A DNA stretch of 41,666 nt from Chloroflexota bacterium (lineage in GTDB: Bacteria; Chloroflexota; Anaerolineae; Anaerolineales; Anaerolineaceae). Under the pieces are notes generated by a model. That model saw nothing but the letters and a program-made list of their open reading frames with translations, was not told the DNA's origin and searched no databases. The position numbers and the translations under genes are program-made. Location: assembly GCA_021789855.1 (NCBI GenBank), contig JAJYIW010000003.1, positions 1 to 41,666 of the forward strand, read 5' to 3'. Below, one piece after another: positions 1-8,754 of the stretch; within the stretch, counting starts at the first letter, position 1, and each line of letters starts with the position of its first letter.

Positions 1-2
1 AA

Positions 3-710
3 TTCATTAACCTGCTCAAACAACGCGGCACGCAGTTCCTCTTCCTCACCAACAATTCATCCAGGCATCGCCGGCAATATGCCGAAAAGATCAGGCGCCT
101 GGGACTGGCCCTACCCGAAGAGGCTATCTTCACTTCTGGCGAAGCCACCGCGATCTACCTGGCCCGCCAGAAACCGAACGCGCGCCTGTTCGTGGCCGGC
201 ACACCCGCGCTTGAAGAGGAAATGACCACCCACGGTTTCACCCTGGTCGAAGAACAACCCGATTTTATCGTCCTGGGCTTCGACACTACGCTCACTTATC
301 AAAAATTGTGGAAATTATGTGACCTGGTGCGCGCAGGTTATCCCTACATCGCCACCCACCCGGACATCAACTGCCCGACTGAAACCGGCTATATGCCGGA
401 TATCGGGGCGTTGATCGCTGCTGTGGCTGCCTCCACCGGTCGCCAGCCTGACACGGTCATCGGTAAACCCAATGCTCCCATCGTCGCGGCGCTGTCCGAA
501 AAGACCGGCCTGCCCGTCCAGGCGCTGGCCATGGTCGGGGACCGCCTGTACACCGACATCGCCCTTGGCGCGGCGGGGTTGACCACGATCCTGGTCTTGA
601 GCGGCGAGACCCGGCCTGAAGACCTGCCTGGCTCGCCCTACCAACCGGATTACATTGTGCAGGACCTGGCCGCCCTGGCGCAGGCGTTGATAGCCCTGCC
701 TGTGCTTTAA
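3..710 (+). CDS. HAD-superfamily phosphatase, NagD/4-nitrophenylphosphatase-like (5' end missing)
   Basis: This is the 3' part of a haloacid-dehalogenase-type phosphohydrolase, open from the first bases of the window. Visible motifs are FLTNNSS near the start of the fragment (HAD motif II of the NagD subfamily, with a Thr-Asn-Asn signature), then GKPNAPI (motif III lysine) and MVGDRLYTDIALG (motif IV acidic pair). The C2-type cap lies between motifs II and III. The N-terminal motif I (DxDG nucleophile) is upstream of the window. Family members dephosphorylate small sugar phosphates, nucleotides or phosphoglycolate; the substrate here cannot be told. The gene ends with TAA at 708-710 and is followed by about 150 bp containing the promoter of the next unit, so it is probably not cotranscribed with it. 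Confidence 0.88.
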   Translation, partial: FINLLKQRGTQFLFLTNNSSRHRRQYAEKIRRLGLALPEEAIFTSGEATAIYLARQKPNARLFVAGTPALEEEMTTHGFTLVEEQPDFIVLGFDTTLTYQKLWKLCDLVRAGYPYIATHPDINCPTETGYMPDIGALIAAVAASTGRQPDTVIGKPNAPIVAALSEKTGLPVQALAMVGDRLYTDIALGAAGLTTILVLSGETRPEDLPGSPYQPDYIVQDLAALAQALIALPVL

Positions 711-787
711 TACCACACTGGCCTGTCGCCCAAAGCAAGTTTGACACTTTGCAGGGGATAGGGCATTTATTCTCCCGTTTTTTCCTC

Positions 788-818
788 TTGACAAATTTAA
801 ATATTAGGATAATATAAT
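788..818 (+). promoter_or_regulatory. Sigma-70-type promoter for the membrane protein / HTH / CPBP operon
   Basis: A perfect TTGACA (788-793) and a perfect TATAAT (813-818) are separated by 19 bp in an AT-rich stretch that stands out from the GC-rich surroundings. Transcription would start near 825, leaving a leader of about 40 nt before the ATG at 865. The spacer is longer than the 17 bp optimum, which may leave room for regulation by the winged-helix protein encoded downstream. The rest of 711-864 shows no other clear feature. Confidence 0.75.
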
Positions 819-864
819 GACTAGTTTGTATTACTAACCTGTTTGAAAAGAGGATTGAAGCTGT

Positions 865-1500
865 ATGAAAAATTCCATCGATATGATCATCCATCGTACG
901 CAGCGATATTGGTACGTAGACGGCCTCGCTGAAATTACGATTGGAGTGTTCTTTGTGGCGCTTAGCGTCTATTTCTTCGTCCAGTCACGGATCAGGACCG
1001 TTTCAATCAATCCTGTTCTGGCCAACCTCGGCCTGCTCGCTGTCATCCTGATCGTTCTCCTGCTATTCCGTTTCGTTTTACAAACTATCAAGACCCGTGT
1101 GACCTATCCGCGTACGGGATACGTTGCCTTCCCAGGCAAGCAGAAGAGTTTGCGCTGGCAACGCTATGGGGTAACTGCCTGGTTAGTGGTAGTCTGCATC
1201 TCGCTGGTTGTCCTGGCATTACATTCGCATACTACCCCCTCCTGGACACCTCTCCTGATGGGTGCAGTAGCTGGCCTCACCGTCCTTGCTTTGAGCTATC
1301 GCTTCCGTTTGTTACGTTTTACCTTCCTGGCCTGCGCGCTGGTGCTGATCGGTGTGGGGGTGGCATGGATCAATCCGGGCGAGACACTCGCCGTAGTCTT
1401 GTCATCCGCCGCTGACGGAATCTGTTTTATTATCTCCGGTGGGCTGACCCTTGTGCGTTATCTGCGGAGCACTCAGCCGTCCGCTGAGGCGAATCTATGA
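865..1500 (+). CDS. Hypothetical integral membrane protein, six predicted TM segments
   Basis: A 211-residue protein I do not recognise as a named family. The N-terminal 20 residues are polar (MKNSIDMIIHRTQRYWYVDG), followed by about six hydrophobic segments at roughly residues 22-44, 49-71, 97-117, 125-145, 148-168 and 172-200, so it should sit in the cytoplasmic membrane. An AGAGG ribosome-binding site at 849-853 supports the ATG at 865. It is the first gene of a three-gene unit: a winged-helix regulator starts 28 bp downstream and a CPBP protease follows. Small membrane proteins paired with a dedicated HTH regulator are common in stress-response modules, but no function can be inferred from the sequence. 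Confidence 0.8.
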   Translation: MKNSIDMIIHRTQRYWYVDGLAEITIGVFFVALSVYFFVQSRIRTVSINPVLANLGLLAVILIVLLLFRFVLQTIKTRVTYPRTGYVAFPGKQKSLRWQRYGVTAWLVVVCISLVVLALHSHTTPSWTPLLMGAVAGLTVLALSYRFRLLRFTFLACALVLIGVGVAWINPGETLAVVLSSAADGICFIISGGLTLVRYLRSTQPSAEANL

Positions 1501-1527
1501 CCCCGACGCGGTATTTCGGAGGCTGGT

Positions 1528-1854
1528 ATGAGCAGTAAAACCTGGTGCGCTAGCACAGTTAACCGGCTGATCCACGAGCCTTCCCGGATGCAGATCATGG
1601 CGATCCTTTATGCTGGCGAGCAGGTCAGCTTCCTTTACTTGCTCCGTGAGACCGGGCTGACCAAGGGGAACCTCTCCAACCATCTCACCCGCCTCGAGCA
1701 GGGCGGTTACATTTGTATCGAGAAATCGTTTCGAGGAAAAATCCCCCAGACCCTGTTGAGCATCACGCCTGAGGGTCGATCAGCATTTCAAATCTACCGA
1801 AAGCAATTGAAACTGCTTGCAGACTCCCTGCCCCCAAGTGATCAGGAGACATAA
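1528..1854 (+). CDS. Winged-helix transcriptional regulator (ArsR/MarR-like, HTH_34 type)
   Basis: A 108-residue, single-domain DNA-binding protein. The region around residues 13-75 reads as a winged helix: a start helix (EPSRMQIMAILYAG), helix-turn-helix with recognition helix near LTKGNLSNHLTRLEQGGY, and a wing with the basic stretch EKSFRGKIPQTLLSITPEGR. The C-terminal helix probably dimerises. No ligand-sensing domain or metal-binding cysteine cluster is visible. GGAGG at 1518-1522 sits 5 bp before the ATG. The gene lies between the membrane protein and the CPBP protease, so it most likely controls this operon through the promoter at 788-818 (inference). Confidence 0.85.
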   Translation: MSSKTWCASTVNRLIHEPSRMQIMAILYAGEQVSFLYLLRETGLTKGNLSNHLTRLEQGGYICIEKSFRGKIPQTLLSITPEGRSAFQIYRKQLKLLADSLPPSDQET

Positions 1855-1885
1855 GGGAGTTTCAAGTGTGGAGGTTTTTGAAGAT

Positions 1886-2953
1886 ATGCATACGGATACT
1901 GGTATGGAAATTCATCTCACCCCCAACTGGCGCCACGTGGGCGCTTTCCTGGGCCTTACCTTCAGCCTGACCTGGCTGCTCGACCTGGCTATATATCTGC
2001 ATGGCGGATTGCGCATCCCAGGCATAGCCATCTTCACCCAATTAGAGACACTGCTACCCGCGTTCAGCGCCACCGTTTTAGGCTTGTTCTTCTTTACCGA
2101 AAGCCCCATTTATCGCAAACGGTCCGCCGGGCGGGGACGGTGGTTCTACGACTACTTTTTGTTGATGACGGTGATCTACGCCCTCGCCGCCCTGAGAGTG
2201 TTCCTGGCCCCGGCGCAGAATACCATCACGATTGCAGCCGTCGTCCTCCAGATTCTGATAATCCTGGGCCTGCTCTTGCTGATCCTGCTGCGCTTCATCG
2301 CAGGCGGCGAGGCAATGGCCCGAGTCTGGCTTTCCTGGGGGAACGTACGCTACTGGCTGTTCTTTGGCCTGGGATTTGTCGTTTATTACGCCTTACAGGT
2401 CGCGCTCAATGCCATGTTTGATCTGGGCGGGGCCAGTCTGGCACTGCCGGGTACCCACTCCCCAATCCTGCTGATCCTGACCGGGGTCCAGACCGTGCTC
2501 TTAACGCCGCTCCTGGCCATCCTCGTCTTCTTCGGCGAGGAGTACGGCTGGCGGGGTTACCTTCAAAGTGAGCTGGTTAAGCTGGGCCGGGTGCGCGGCA
2601 TCCTGCTGGTGGGCGTGATTTGGGGCGTCTGGCACTGGCCGATCATCCTCATGGGCGCCAACTACCCGGGCCATCCGCTGCTGGGCCTGCTGCTGATGAC
2701 GCTCTATTCCACCGGCAACGCGGTGGTCCTGGGGTATGCCGTGCTCCGGTCGGGCAGCGTTTTGCTGGCTGCCTTCCTGCATGGCCTCATTGACCAGGTG
2801 ATTAACTTTATCGTGGCGTTGGGTTTCAGGCCGCACGACCCCGCCTTTTCCTTCGGCATCGGCGTCTATGGGATCGCGACGCTGGCTATCGTTGCCTTCC
2901 TCCTCCTGCGCGACCCCATCTGGCGGGGCAGGGGCAGCAATCTCGCCCGTTAA
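1886..2953 (+). CDS. CPBP family intramembrane glutamic protease (Abi/CAAX-like)
   Basis: A polytopic membrane protein of 355 residues with the three CPBP signatures: EEYGWRG at residues 218-224 (catalytic Glu pair), a His at 250 in a WHWP motif, and a His at 299 in HGLIDQ. The family includes type II CAAX prenyl endopeptidases and bacterial bacteriocin self-immunity or regulatory proteases; the substrate is unknown. I chose ATG 1886, preceded by GGAGG at about 1869-1873. An in-frame ATG at 1817 would overlap the regulator gene by 38 bp and lacks a good ribosome-binding site. The gene ends the unit just before a strong hairpin. Roughly eight hydrophobic segments are visible. Confidence 0.85.
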   Translation: MHTDTGMEIHLTPNWRHVGAFLGLTFSLTWLLDLAIYLHGGLRIPGIAIFTQLETLLPAFSATVLGLFFFTESPIYRKRSAGRGRWFYDYFLLMTVIYALAALRVFLAPAQNTITIAAVVLQILIILGLLLLILLRFIAGGEAMARVWLSWGNVRYWLFFGLGFVVYYALQVALNAMFDLGGASLALPGTHSPILLILTGVQTVLLTPLLAILVFFGEEYGWRGYLQSELVKLGRVRGILLVGVIWGVWHWPIILMGANYPGHPLLGLLLMTLYSTGNAVVLGYAVLRSGSVLLAAFLHGLIDQVINFIVALGFRPHDPAFSFGIGVYGIATLAIVAFLLLRDPIWRGRGSNLAR

Positions 2954-2974
2954 ATGAAATACTGCTGAACTTCT

Positions 2975-3004
2975 CCCCTTCCTCCCTATGCCGGGAGGAA
3001 GGGG
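2975..3004. terminator. Perfect 12-bp hairpin between convergent genes
   Basis: CCCCTTCCTCCC (2975-2986) and GGGAGGAAGGGG (2993-3004) form a perfect 12-bp stem with a 6-nt loop, midway between the CPBP gene stop and the stop of the convergent oxidoreductase at 3025. No strong T-tract follows on either strand, so it may be an imperfect bidirectional terminator or a dispersed REP-like palindrome. A related GAGGAAGGGG sequence lies at 5582-5591 within an imperfect palindrome. Confidence 0.6.
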
Positions 3005-3024
3005 TTGGGGGATAGAGAGCGCTC

Positions 3025-4131
3025 CTAGCCGTCCAGCTCGCTGACCGGCAGCCCCAGTACCATTCGCGCAGGCCGTTCACAACTGCTCTGCATCTGGATG
3101 TGCCGTCCTTCGCGTGACGCGTCGATGATGGTATGCATCAGGTCCAATACATGGTAGGCCATGTCACTGTTGGCACGGTGTGCGCGGCCCGAGCGCAGAG
3201 CATAGGCCATGTCAGCCAGGCCCAGGCTGCGGCTGTTGGCAGAACGCAGCGGCAGGAGAGGGATATCCTCCCAGTCGTCCGCGCGCGCCTTGAACAATCT
3301 TACCGGGCCGCCAAATGTGTTGGGGTCGGGCACGCTGAGCGTGCCTTCGCTCCCATAGATCTCGATCCGCGGCAGGCTGGCCTTCCACACGTCAAAACTG
3401 GTGATGATATTCCCCACCACTCCGCTGGCAAAATCCAGCACCCCCACCAGGTGGGTCGGCGTCTCTACCGCGATGCGGTGGCCGGCATTGGGCCCGCGGC
3501 TGACCACGCGCTCAGGGAAGGAGATACGGGTCGAGCCAGTGACGCGTTGCACCGGGCCCAGCAGGCTCACCAGCGCCGTCAGGTAATAGGGGCCCATGTC
3601 GAACATCGGGCCGCCGCCCGTTTTATAGAAGAAATCTGGCGCAGGATGCCAGTCCTCAGGGCCATGTCCGAGCATGAAAGCCGTTGCCGCCACCGGCACC
3701 CCGATCGCGCCATCGTCGATCAGCTTGCGGCAGGTCTGCAATCCAGCTCCCATGAAGGTATCGGGGGCGCAGCCAATGCGCAGCCCCTTCTCTCCAGCCA
3801 GCCTGAGCATCTTTTGGGCGTCCTCCCGGAAGATCGCCAGCGGCTTCTCGTTATAAACCGATTTTCCTGCCTCTAGCGCCGCCAGGGCGAGCTCGGCATG
3901 GCCGGCTGGCGGAGTCAGGTTGAGCACAATTTGAATATCGGGATCGGCCAGAAGCTCTTCAGGCGCGATCGCCCTGGGAATACCATATTTTTCCGCCTGG
4001 GCCTTCGCCCGGGGGCTGTCAATATCGGCTACCGCTACCACATCCAGGATATCGAACGTCTTCGAAATCTCCAGGTAGGCGCTGCTGATATTACCGGTGC
4101 CGATGATACCTACTTTCGTCTTTGTGATCAT
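3025..4131 (-). CDS. Gfo/Idh/MocA family NAD(P)-dependent oxidoreductase
   Basis: A 368-residue sugar-type dehydrogenase. The Rossmann motif GTGNIS is at residues 11-16 and the family signature NEKPLA at 94-99, followed by the beta-sheet C-terminal domain that binds substrate. Family members oxidise or reduce hydroxyls of sugars, inositols or glycosides. It starts 9 nt after the ThuA-like gene, with AGGAGG placed ideally before the ATG at 4131, so it is the last gene of the minus-strand operon. Adjacency of a ThuA-like and a Gfo/Idh/MocA gene resembles the rhizobial thuA-thuB pair used for trehalose-type disaccharide breakdown via 3-keto sugars. That specific role is inference. Confidence 0.9.
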   Translation of the reverse strand: MITKTKVGIIGTGNISSAYLEISKTFDILDVVAVADIDSPRAKAQAEKYGIPRAIAPEELLADPDIQIVLNLTPPAGHAELALAALEAGKSVYNEKPLAIFREDAQKMLRLAGEKGLRIGCAPDTFMGAGLQTCRKLIDDGAIGVPVAATAFMLGHGPEDWHPAPDFFYKTGGGPMFDMGPYYLTALVSLLGPVQRVTGSTRISFPERVVSRGPNAGHRIAVETPTHLVGVLDFASGVVGNIITSFDVWKASLPRIEIYGSEGTLSVPDPNTFGGPVRLFKARADDWEDIPLLPLRSANSRSLGLADMAYALRSGRAHRANSDMAYHVLDLMHTIIDASREGRHIQMQSSCERPARMVLGLPVSELDG

Positions 4132-4140
4132 CCATGCCTC

Positions 4141-4785
4141 CTAACGGCTGGCCCAAAGCAGTCCACGCCTGACGAGCTCGCGCGCTTCGGGCACATCAAA
4201 ATCCTTGGCTACATGTCCAACCGAGGCGTAAAACACCTTGCCGGCTCCCCAACGCCGTTTCCACGCCACCGGCATCACGGTACCTGCGATCCACGGCGCA
4301 ACTTCTCCGGTAAAGGTGGTGGTGGCGAGCACTTCATTCGAGGGGTCCACCTGCATGTAATACTGCTCGGAATGCATCCGGAAGTCCTTCAATCCAGCGG
4401 TGATGGGATCCGTCTTGTTGGTAATGGTCACCGAATAATCGATGACCCCACCCGGGTGCGCCACCCACTGCCCCCCCACCATGAACTGGTAATCGCACTC
4501 GTTGCGGAAAGAATCGCCCGCCCCGCCGTGCCAGCCGGCAAACCCGGCCCCGTTGCGCACTGCTTTTTGCAGCCCGGCCAATTGCTCACGAGTGATCGTG
4601 CCCATCGTCCAGCACTGGACGATCAAGTCATAACCTGCCATCCTGGCTTCATCAAGGTAAGCGTCCAGGGTATCCCGTACTTCCACCTGGTATCCGGCCT
4701 GGGCAACCAGCGGAGCGAAGATGTCCGTGGTTTGCTTGGGCTCATGCCCATCCCAACCGCCCCACACAAACAAGGCCTGTTTCAT
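4141..4785 (-). CDS. ThuA-like domain protein (trehalose utilisation family)
   Basis: A 214-residue protein matching the ThuA fold, a flavodoxin/glutamine-amidotransferase-like alpha/beta domain. Recognisable features are the N-terminal strand [15 protein letters not shown], the [12 protein letters not shown] turn around residues 80-91, and [11 protein letters not shown] in the second half. ThuA proteins are soluble and occur in sugar-catabolic loci with Gfo/Idh/MocA dehydrogenases, probably acting on keto-sugar intermediates. Its start overlaps the stop of the upstream isomerase gene by 4 bp (ATGA at 4782-4785), implying translational coupling. The exact reaction is unknown. Confidence 0.85.
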   Translation of the reverse strand: MKQALFVWGGWDGHEPKQTTDIFAPLVAQAGYQVEVRDTLDAYLDEARMAGYDLIVQCWTMGTITREQLAGLQKAVRNGAGFAGWHGGAGDSFRNECDYQFMVGGQWVAHPGGVIDYSVTITNKTDPITAGLKDFRMHSEQYYMQVDPSNEVLATTTFTGEVAPWIAGTVMPVAWKRRWGAGKVFYASVGHVAKDFDVPEARELVRRGLLWASR

Positions 4786-5519
4786 AAGGTCCTCAGGTAC
4801 GCGGCGCTTTTCCGTACTGCCTCAATCGCATCGGTGGCAACCTCGTCCATCTCGACCACCAGCCATTTTGCGTTCGAGCCAGCCGCCTCGACCAGGCCCT
4901 TGACGTTGATTACCCCATCGCCCACGGCTGTCATCGGCTGCCCCTTAACGGCCGGCCCATCTTTAATATGCAGATAGCTCGCACGCGAACCGAATTCCTT
5001 GACCGCTGCAATCGGATCGACTCCGCCCACCTGAATCCAGTAGGTATCCAGCTCGAAGAAGATTCCCGGATCGAGCAACTGCTTCATCATCTGGTAAGGA
5101 TAGCCAAAATCCATCTTGGTATATTCCCACCAATGATTATGCACCCCCATCGACAGGCCGTTTTCCTTGCAGGCCTGGTAAGCGGCGTTCAGGCGGTCGA
5201 CCGTGCGCCTGATTTCCTCCGGGGTTTTCACGTCCTCGGGGCGAATTTGGGTATTGACCAGGGTCGTGCAATCGATCGCCCGCATCGTTTCGACCACCTC
5301 GTTTTTTGCGTCGCCCACGGGGGGCTGGATGTGCGCGCTGGACACCTTCAGGCCTAATTCCTTGAAAAGCTTTCCGGCTTTTTCCGGAGTAGTGCCGGCG
5401 AATCCCGCCGTTTCCACGCCGTTATATCCGGCGGCGGCCACCTTGCGAATGAGACCATCAAAATCATTCGGCAAGATAAAGCGTAGGGTATACAGTTGCA
5501 AAGAAATTTGCTTGGACAT
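4782..5519 (-). CDS. Sugar phosphate isomerase/epimerase, xylose-isomerase-like TIM barrel
   Basis: A 245-residue protein of the AP-endonuclease-2 / xylose-isomerase-like TIM-barrel family. Diagnostic stretches are LQLYTLRF at the first strand, [12 protein letters not shown] at strand 2, GVHNHWWEY (metal-binding region), [12 protein letters not shown] (Glu/Asp ligands) and YLHIKDGPA (His and Lys near the active site). These match the IolE/IolI/FrlC-type divalent-metal fold, so the enzyme probably isomerises, epimerises or lyses a keto-sugar. A GAGAGG ribosome-binding site precedes the ATG at 5519. A 91-bp gap separates it from the upstream oxidoreductase, so a secondary promoter is possible, but no convincing boxes were seen. 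Confidence 0.87.
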   Translation of the reverse strand: MSKQISLQLYTLRFILPNDFDGLIRKVAAAGYNGVETAGFAGTTPEKAGKLFKELGLKVSSAHIQPPVGDAKNEVVETMRAIDCTTLVNTQIRPEDVKTPEEIRRTVDRLNAAYQACKENGLSMGVHNHWWEYTKMDFGYPYQMMKQLLDPGIFFELDTYWIQVGGVDPIAAVKEFGSRASYLHIKDGPAVKGQPMTAVGDGVINVKGLVEAAGSNAKWLVVEMDEVATDAIEAVRKSAAYLRTL

Positions 5520-5610
5520 AACAACCTCTCTATCTAAAATTTGGCTAACCCGATCCTGCTTTCCCCTCCCCGTCTACCGGTGAGGAAGGGGGCGAGGGCG
5601 AGGGTAAGTT

Positions 5611-6804
5611 TCAATATCTGATCATCACCTGCTTTTCCGTCTCTGCCGATTGCAATATCGCGTCGCAGATGACGGCTGCCTTATAACCATCTTCAAAGGT
5701 AGCGCCATAAGGCCCAATGGGCGTATCTTTCACAATCGCTTCGAGCAGGTGCGCAATTTCGTGAATGAACGAGTGTTCCCAACCGATCATGTGCCCGTGC
5801 GGCCACCAGTATCCCCAGAAGGGATGGTAGGCCTCGCTCACCAACACGTTGTGGAACCCCTGGGTCTCTTTGGGCGCCTCGCCCTTCCAGAACACTTCCA
5901 GCTCGTTTAACCGCTCCAGGTCAAAGACGATTGAGCCCTTAGCGCCGTTGATCTCGATCACCTGGTGGTTTTTTCGGCCGGGGCAAAAACGAGACGCCTC
6001 CAAGGTGCCCAAAGCGCCGTTTTCAAACTCCAGGGTGGCCGCAAAAGCATCGTCCACCGTCACAGTGCCGGTGCCTGAGCCATCGGCCAGGGGTCGCTCT
6101 TTAATGAATGTCCTGGTCATGGCAGAGAGGCGGCGCGGCTCGCCTACCAGGAAACGGGCCAGGTCGATGGTGTGTGCGCCCAGGTCGCCCAATGCGCCAC
6201 TGCCGGCCACGGATTTATCCAGCCGCCAGCTCATCGGAAACTTGGGATCGGTGATCCATTCTTGCAGGTACACGCCCCGGAAATGGTAAATTTCCCCCAG
6301 GGCGCCGCTTTCGATCAGCATTTTCGCCTGGCGGATAGCCGGCACAAAGCGGTAGTTGAAACCCACCATCGCCTTGATCCCGGCTTTGGTGGCAGCTTCA
6401 ACCATCGGAGCCGCCTCTTTTGCCGTTCGCGCCAGGGGTTTTTCGCACAGGATGTGCTTCCCAGCCTGCGCCGCAGCAATGCTTGACTCGGGGTGAGCCA
6501 CGTTCGGCACGCCGTTATCCACCAACTGGATGCGATCATCCTTGAGCATCTCCCGCCAATCGGTGTAATAGCGCTCGTAACCATAGCGGGAGGCCGCTTC
6601 ACGCACTGCCTCCTCGTTTCGTCCGGCGATCCCAAGCAGCCTGGGGATAGCCGGCGGCGGGTAGATCATATAAGGCAATGTTTTATACGCATTCGTATGG
6701 GCTTTGCCCATGAAGGCATAGCCCAACATGCCCACCCCAATTTCCGGAATGGCGCCGGTTGCCCTTGCCCCTGCCATCGTGACAAAACCGACATCTTCCG
6801 CCAT
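5611..6804 (-). CDS. Gfo/Idh/MocA family oxidoreductase
   Basis: A 397-residue dehydrogenase of the same superfamily as the gene at 3025-4131 but clearly not a recent duplicate. The nucleotide-binding loop is GMLGYAFMGKAH at residues 25-36 and the EKP signature at 121-123. The later region has the DLGAHTIDLARFLVGEP motif (active-site His and Asp), as in myo-inositol dehydrogenase-like and glycoside 3-dehydrogenase-like members. The ATG at 6804 follows a GAGGTGAG sequence that overlaps the end of the upstream isomerase gene, giving an 8-nt gap and tight coupling. The substrate is unknown; a sugar or inositol C-OH is likely. Confidence 0.9.
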   Translation of the reverse strand: MAEDVGFVTMAGARATGAIPEIGVGMLGYAFMGKAHTNAYKTLPYMIYPPPAIPRLLGIAGRNEEAVREAASRYGYERYYTDWREMLKDDRIQLVDNGVPNVAHPESSIAAAQAGKHILCEKPLARTAKEAAPMVEAATKAGIKAMVGFNYRFVPAIRQAKMLIESGALGEIYHFRGVYLQEWITDPKFPMSWRLDKSVAGSGALGDLGAHTIDLARFLVGEPRRLSAMTRTFIKERPLADGSGTGTVTVDDAFAATLEFENGALGTLEASRFCPGRKNHQVIEINGAKGSIVFDLERLNELEVFWKGEAPKETQGFHNVLVSEAYHPFWGYWWPHGHMIGWEHSFIHEIAHLLEAIVKDTPIGPYGATFEDGYKAAVICDAILQSAETEKQVMIRY

Positions 6805-6812
6805 AGCTCACC

Positions 6813-7814
6813 TCACTTCCTTTCGAAAGCCGCGTCAAAGGCCACCTTGGAGGGGGCAAAATCGATGCGCTTAACGAACGCTGCCGCTTCCGTCGCGCCG
6901 TGTTCGCGATCCATCCCGCCGTCTTCCCATTCCACCGAGAGAGGCCCTTCGTAACCCACATCATTCAGGGCGCGGATGATCTCCTCGAACTTGACCGAGC
7001 CATGTCCCAGCGAGCGAAAATCCCAATACCGGCGCGCATCCCCAAAGGCCAGGTGCCCGCCAAAGACGCCCGCCATGGTGGGATGATCAGACCAGTAGAC
7101 ATCTTTCATGTGCACATGGTAGATATGCTCACCGAAGCGCCGGATAAAGCCCACATAATCCACCCCCTGGTAGCCCAGGTGGCTGGGGTCAAAATTGAAA
7201 CCAAAGGCCTTGCGGTGGCCAATCGCTTCCAACGCCATGTCTGCAGTGGCCATATCGAAGGCGATTTCGGTGGGATGGGCTTCCAGGGCAAACTTTACCC
7301 CCACCTCATCAAATACATCCAGGATCGGGTTCCACATCTCTGCGAAAAAGCGGTAGCCATTGGGAACCAGGTCGGGCGGGTTGGCCGGGAATGAATACAG
7401 GTACGGCCAGATCGATGAGCCGGTAAAGCCCGGCACGACTTTCACCCCGAACTTTGCCGCAGCCCGGGCGGTGGCTTTCATCTCCTCCGCAGCCCTCCGG
7501 CGGACGCCGTCTTCCTTGCCATCTCCCCACACGCGCTCCGGTAATATGCTTTTATGCCGGTCGTCAATCCGGTCACACACCGCCTGCCCCACCAGGTGAT
7601 TGCTGATGGCAAAACACTTCAATCCGTAGTGGTTGAGAACATCCCAACGGTTGCGCATATACGCATCATCGCTCAACGCTTTGGCTACATCGAAATGATC
7701 CCCCCAACAGGCCAGCTCAAGCCCATCATAACCAAACGACCTGGCCTTCTGGCACAGGGTTTCAAAAGGTAAGTCAGCCCATTGGCCGGTAAAGAGGGTA
7801 ACGGGACGTGTCAT
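6813..7814 (-). CDS. Sugar phosphate isomerase/epimerase (TIM barrel), first gene of the minus-strand operon
   Basis: A 333-residue xylose-isomerase-like TIM-barrel protein, longer than its relative at 4782-5519. Visible landmarks are [16 protein letters not shown], the strand [42 protein letters not shown] and a C-terminal [15 protein letters not shown]. The His, Glu and Asp residues in these stretches fit the divalent-metal site of the family. AAGGAG is placed 8 nt before the ATG at 7814. Pairing with the Gfo/Idh/MocA gene directly downstream is a common arrangement in uncharacterised sugar pathways, where the dehydrogenase makes a keto-sugar that the barrel enzyme rearranges or cleaves (inference). 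Confidence 0.88.
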   Translation of the reverse strand: MTRPVTLFTGQWADLPFETLCQKARSFGYDGLELACWGDHFDVAKALSDDAYMRNRWDVLNHYGLKCFAISNHLVGQAVCDRIDDRHKSILPERVWGDGKEDGVRRRAAEEMKATARAAAKFGVKVVPGFTGSSIWPYLYSFPANPPDLVPNGYRFFAEMWNPILDVFDEVGVKFALEAHPTEIAFDMATADMALEAIGHRKAFGFNFDPSHLGYQGVDYVGFIRRFGEHIYHVHMKDVYWSDHPTMAGVFGGHLAFGDARRYWDFRSLGHGSVKFEEIIRALNDVGYEGPLSVEWEDGGMDREHGATEAAAFVKRIDFAPSKVAFDAAFERK

Positions 7815-7901
7815 GGATTCACTCCTTTATATATTATATGAACAGTTATGGAGATGGATATATTAACCAGGGGAATGACTGAAGAGCCAGACATCTTTTG
7901 T

Positions 7902-7930
7902 ATGGTAGTGCTTGACCGGAACTTTGTCAA
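7902..7930 (-). promoter_or_regulatory. Promoter for the minus-strand sugar operon, embedded in an inverted repeat
   Basis: On the minus strand TTGACA (7930-7925) and TACCAT (7907-7902) are spaced 17 bp apart, about 90 bp upstream of the ATG at 7814. The -35 box is inside a perfect inverted repeat, GCTTGAC-N9-GTCAAGC, at 7910-7932, a plausible operator. A second minus-strand TATAAT (7838-7833) lies close to the ribosome-binding site but lacks a matching -35 box. The 280-bp gap 7815-8094 otherwise holds only the promoter elements of the divergent plus-strand unit. Confidence 0.55.
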
Positions 7931-8019
7931 GCCTCCTCCGGCCTTAAAACCAGGCGCCGTCAAAAAGGCGGAGCAAAGCTTTTACTTCCCCATAACGAAC
8001 TGTGTAAGAAGTCGCATGG

Positions 8020-8028
8020 TGGTAAAAT
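8020..8028 (+). promoter_or_regulatory. Extended -10 element upstream of the SIS/ROK/PHP unit
   Basis: TGGTAAAAT at 8020-8028 fits an extended -10 box (TGn plus TAAAAT). The matching -35 region (about 8000-8005) is poor, as is common for extended -10 promoters. The leader to the ATG at 8095 would be about 60 nt and contains GGAGG at 8086-8090. It lies 92 bp from the inverted repeat at 7910-7932 that could control both directions. Confidence 0.4.
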
Positions 8029-8094
8029 GCTTCATCCAAATCACTTGAAACACTGAGAGGGAGAACCCCCCTGTTTTTTTAACCCGGAGGAAAG

Positions 8095-8754
8095 ATGAAC
8101 CATCTTGAACTGCTGATCCAAAAATATCCCGACCTGGAAGAATGCCTGCCAGATATCCGCACCGCTTACGAAGGGATGCTCAAGGCATTTCAACAAGGTA
8201 AAAAATTGCTAATTTGCGGCAATGGTGGCAGCGCGGCAGACAGTGAGCATTTCGTGGGCGAGTTAATGAAAGGGTTCCGCCTTCCCAGGCCTATCCCAAA
8301 TGAGCTCTTGCAACGCTTGATTACCAGCTACCCGGAGCACGGCGCGTACCTGGCAGCTCATTTGCAAGGGGCATTCCCCACCCTGTCCCTGGTCAGCCAG
8401 ACGGCGTTGATCACCGCCATCGCCAATGATGTCGCCCCTGACATGATCTTTGCCCAACAGGTATACGGCTATGGCCGGCCTGGCGATATGCTCTTAGCCC
8501 TGAGCACTTCGGGGACATCGCGCAATGTCATTAACGCCATTGAGCTGGCCCGCACCCTGGAGCTCTTCACCATCGGTATGACCGGCAAAAACGGCGGCGC
8601 CATGAAAGGTCTTTGCACGGTGACCATCCAGGTGCCCTGGGAGCAGACCCCGGACATCCAGGAACGCCACCTGGCCGTGTATCATGCGCTTTCTTCCATG
8701 CTGGAAGAGCGCTTTTTCGGCCAGACCGGGAACCGTGAGGGATATCACCCATGA
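8095..8754 (+). CDS. SIS-domain sugar isomerase, GmhA (sedoheptulose-7-phosphate isomerase)-like
   Basis: A 219-residue phosphosugar-binding SIS protein. GNGGSAADSEHF around residues 42-53 and ALSTSGTSRNV near 138-148 form the phosphate-binding loops. An IQERHLAVYH stretch near the C terminus supplies the conserved His of GmhA-type isomerases. It is slightly longer than the usual 190-200 residues because of extra sequence after the first loop. GmhA makes D-glycero-manno-heptose 7-phosphate, but no heptose-ADP genes (hldE, gmhB) are nearby, so a different phosphosugar is possible. GGAGG lies just before the ATG. The stop overlaps the start of the ROK kinase by 4 bp. Confidence 0.87.
   Translation: MNHLELLIQKYPDLEECLPDIRTAYEGMLKAFQQGKKLLICGNGGSAADSEHFVGELMKGFRLPRPIPNELLQRLITSYPEHGAYLAAHLQGAFPTLSLVSQTALITAIANDVAPDMIFAQQVYGYGRPGDMLLALSTSGTSRNVINAIELARTLELFTIGMTGKNGGAMKGLCTVTIQVPWEQTPDIQERHLAVYHALSSMLEERFFGQTGNREGYHP

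Noticed and set aside
3898-4977. 359-codon plus-strand frame across three minus-strand genes
   Set aside because: Crosses the ends of the Gfo/Idh/MocA, ThuA and isomerase genes; no recognisable domain.
7848-8048. 66-codon plus-strand ORF in the divergent promoter region
   Set aside because: Overlaps the inverted repeat and promoter boxes, no ribosome-binding site, no motif.
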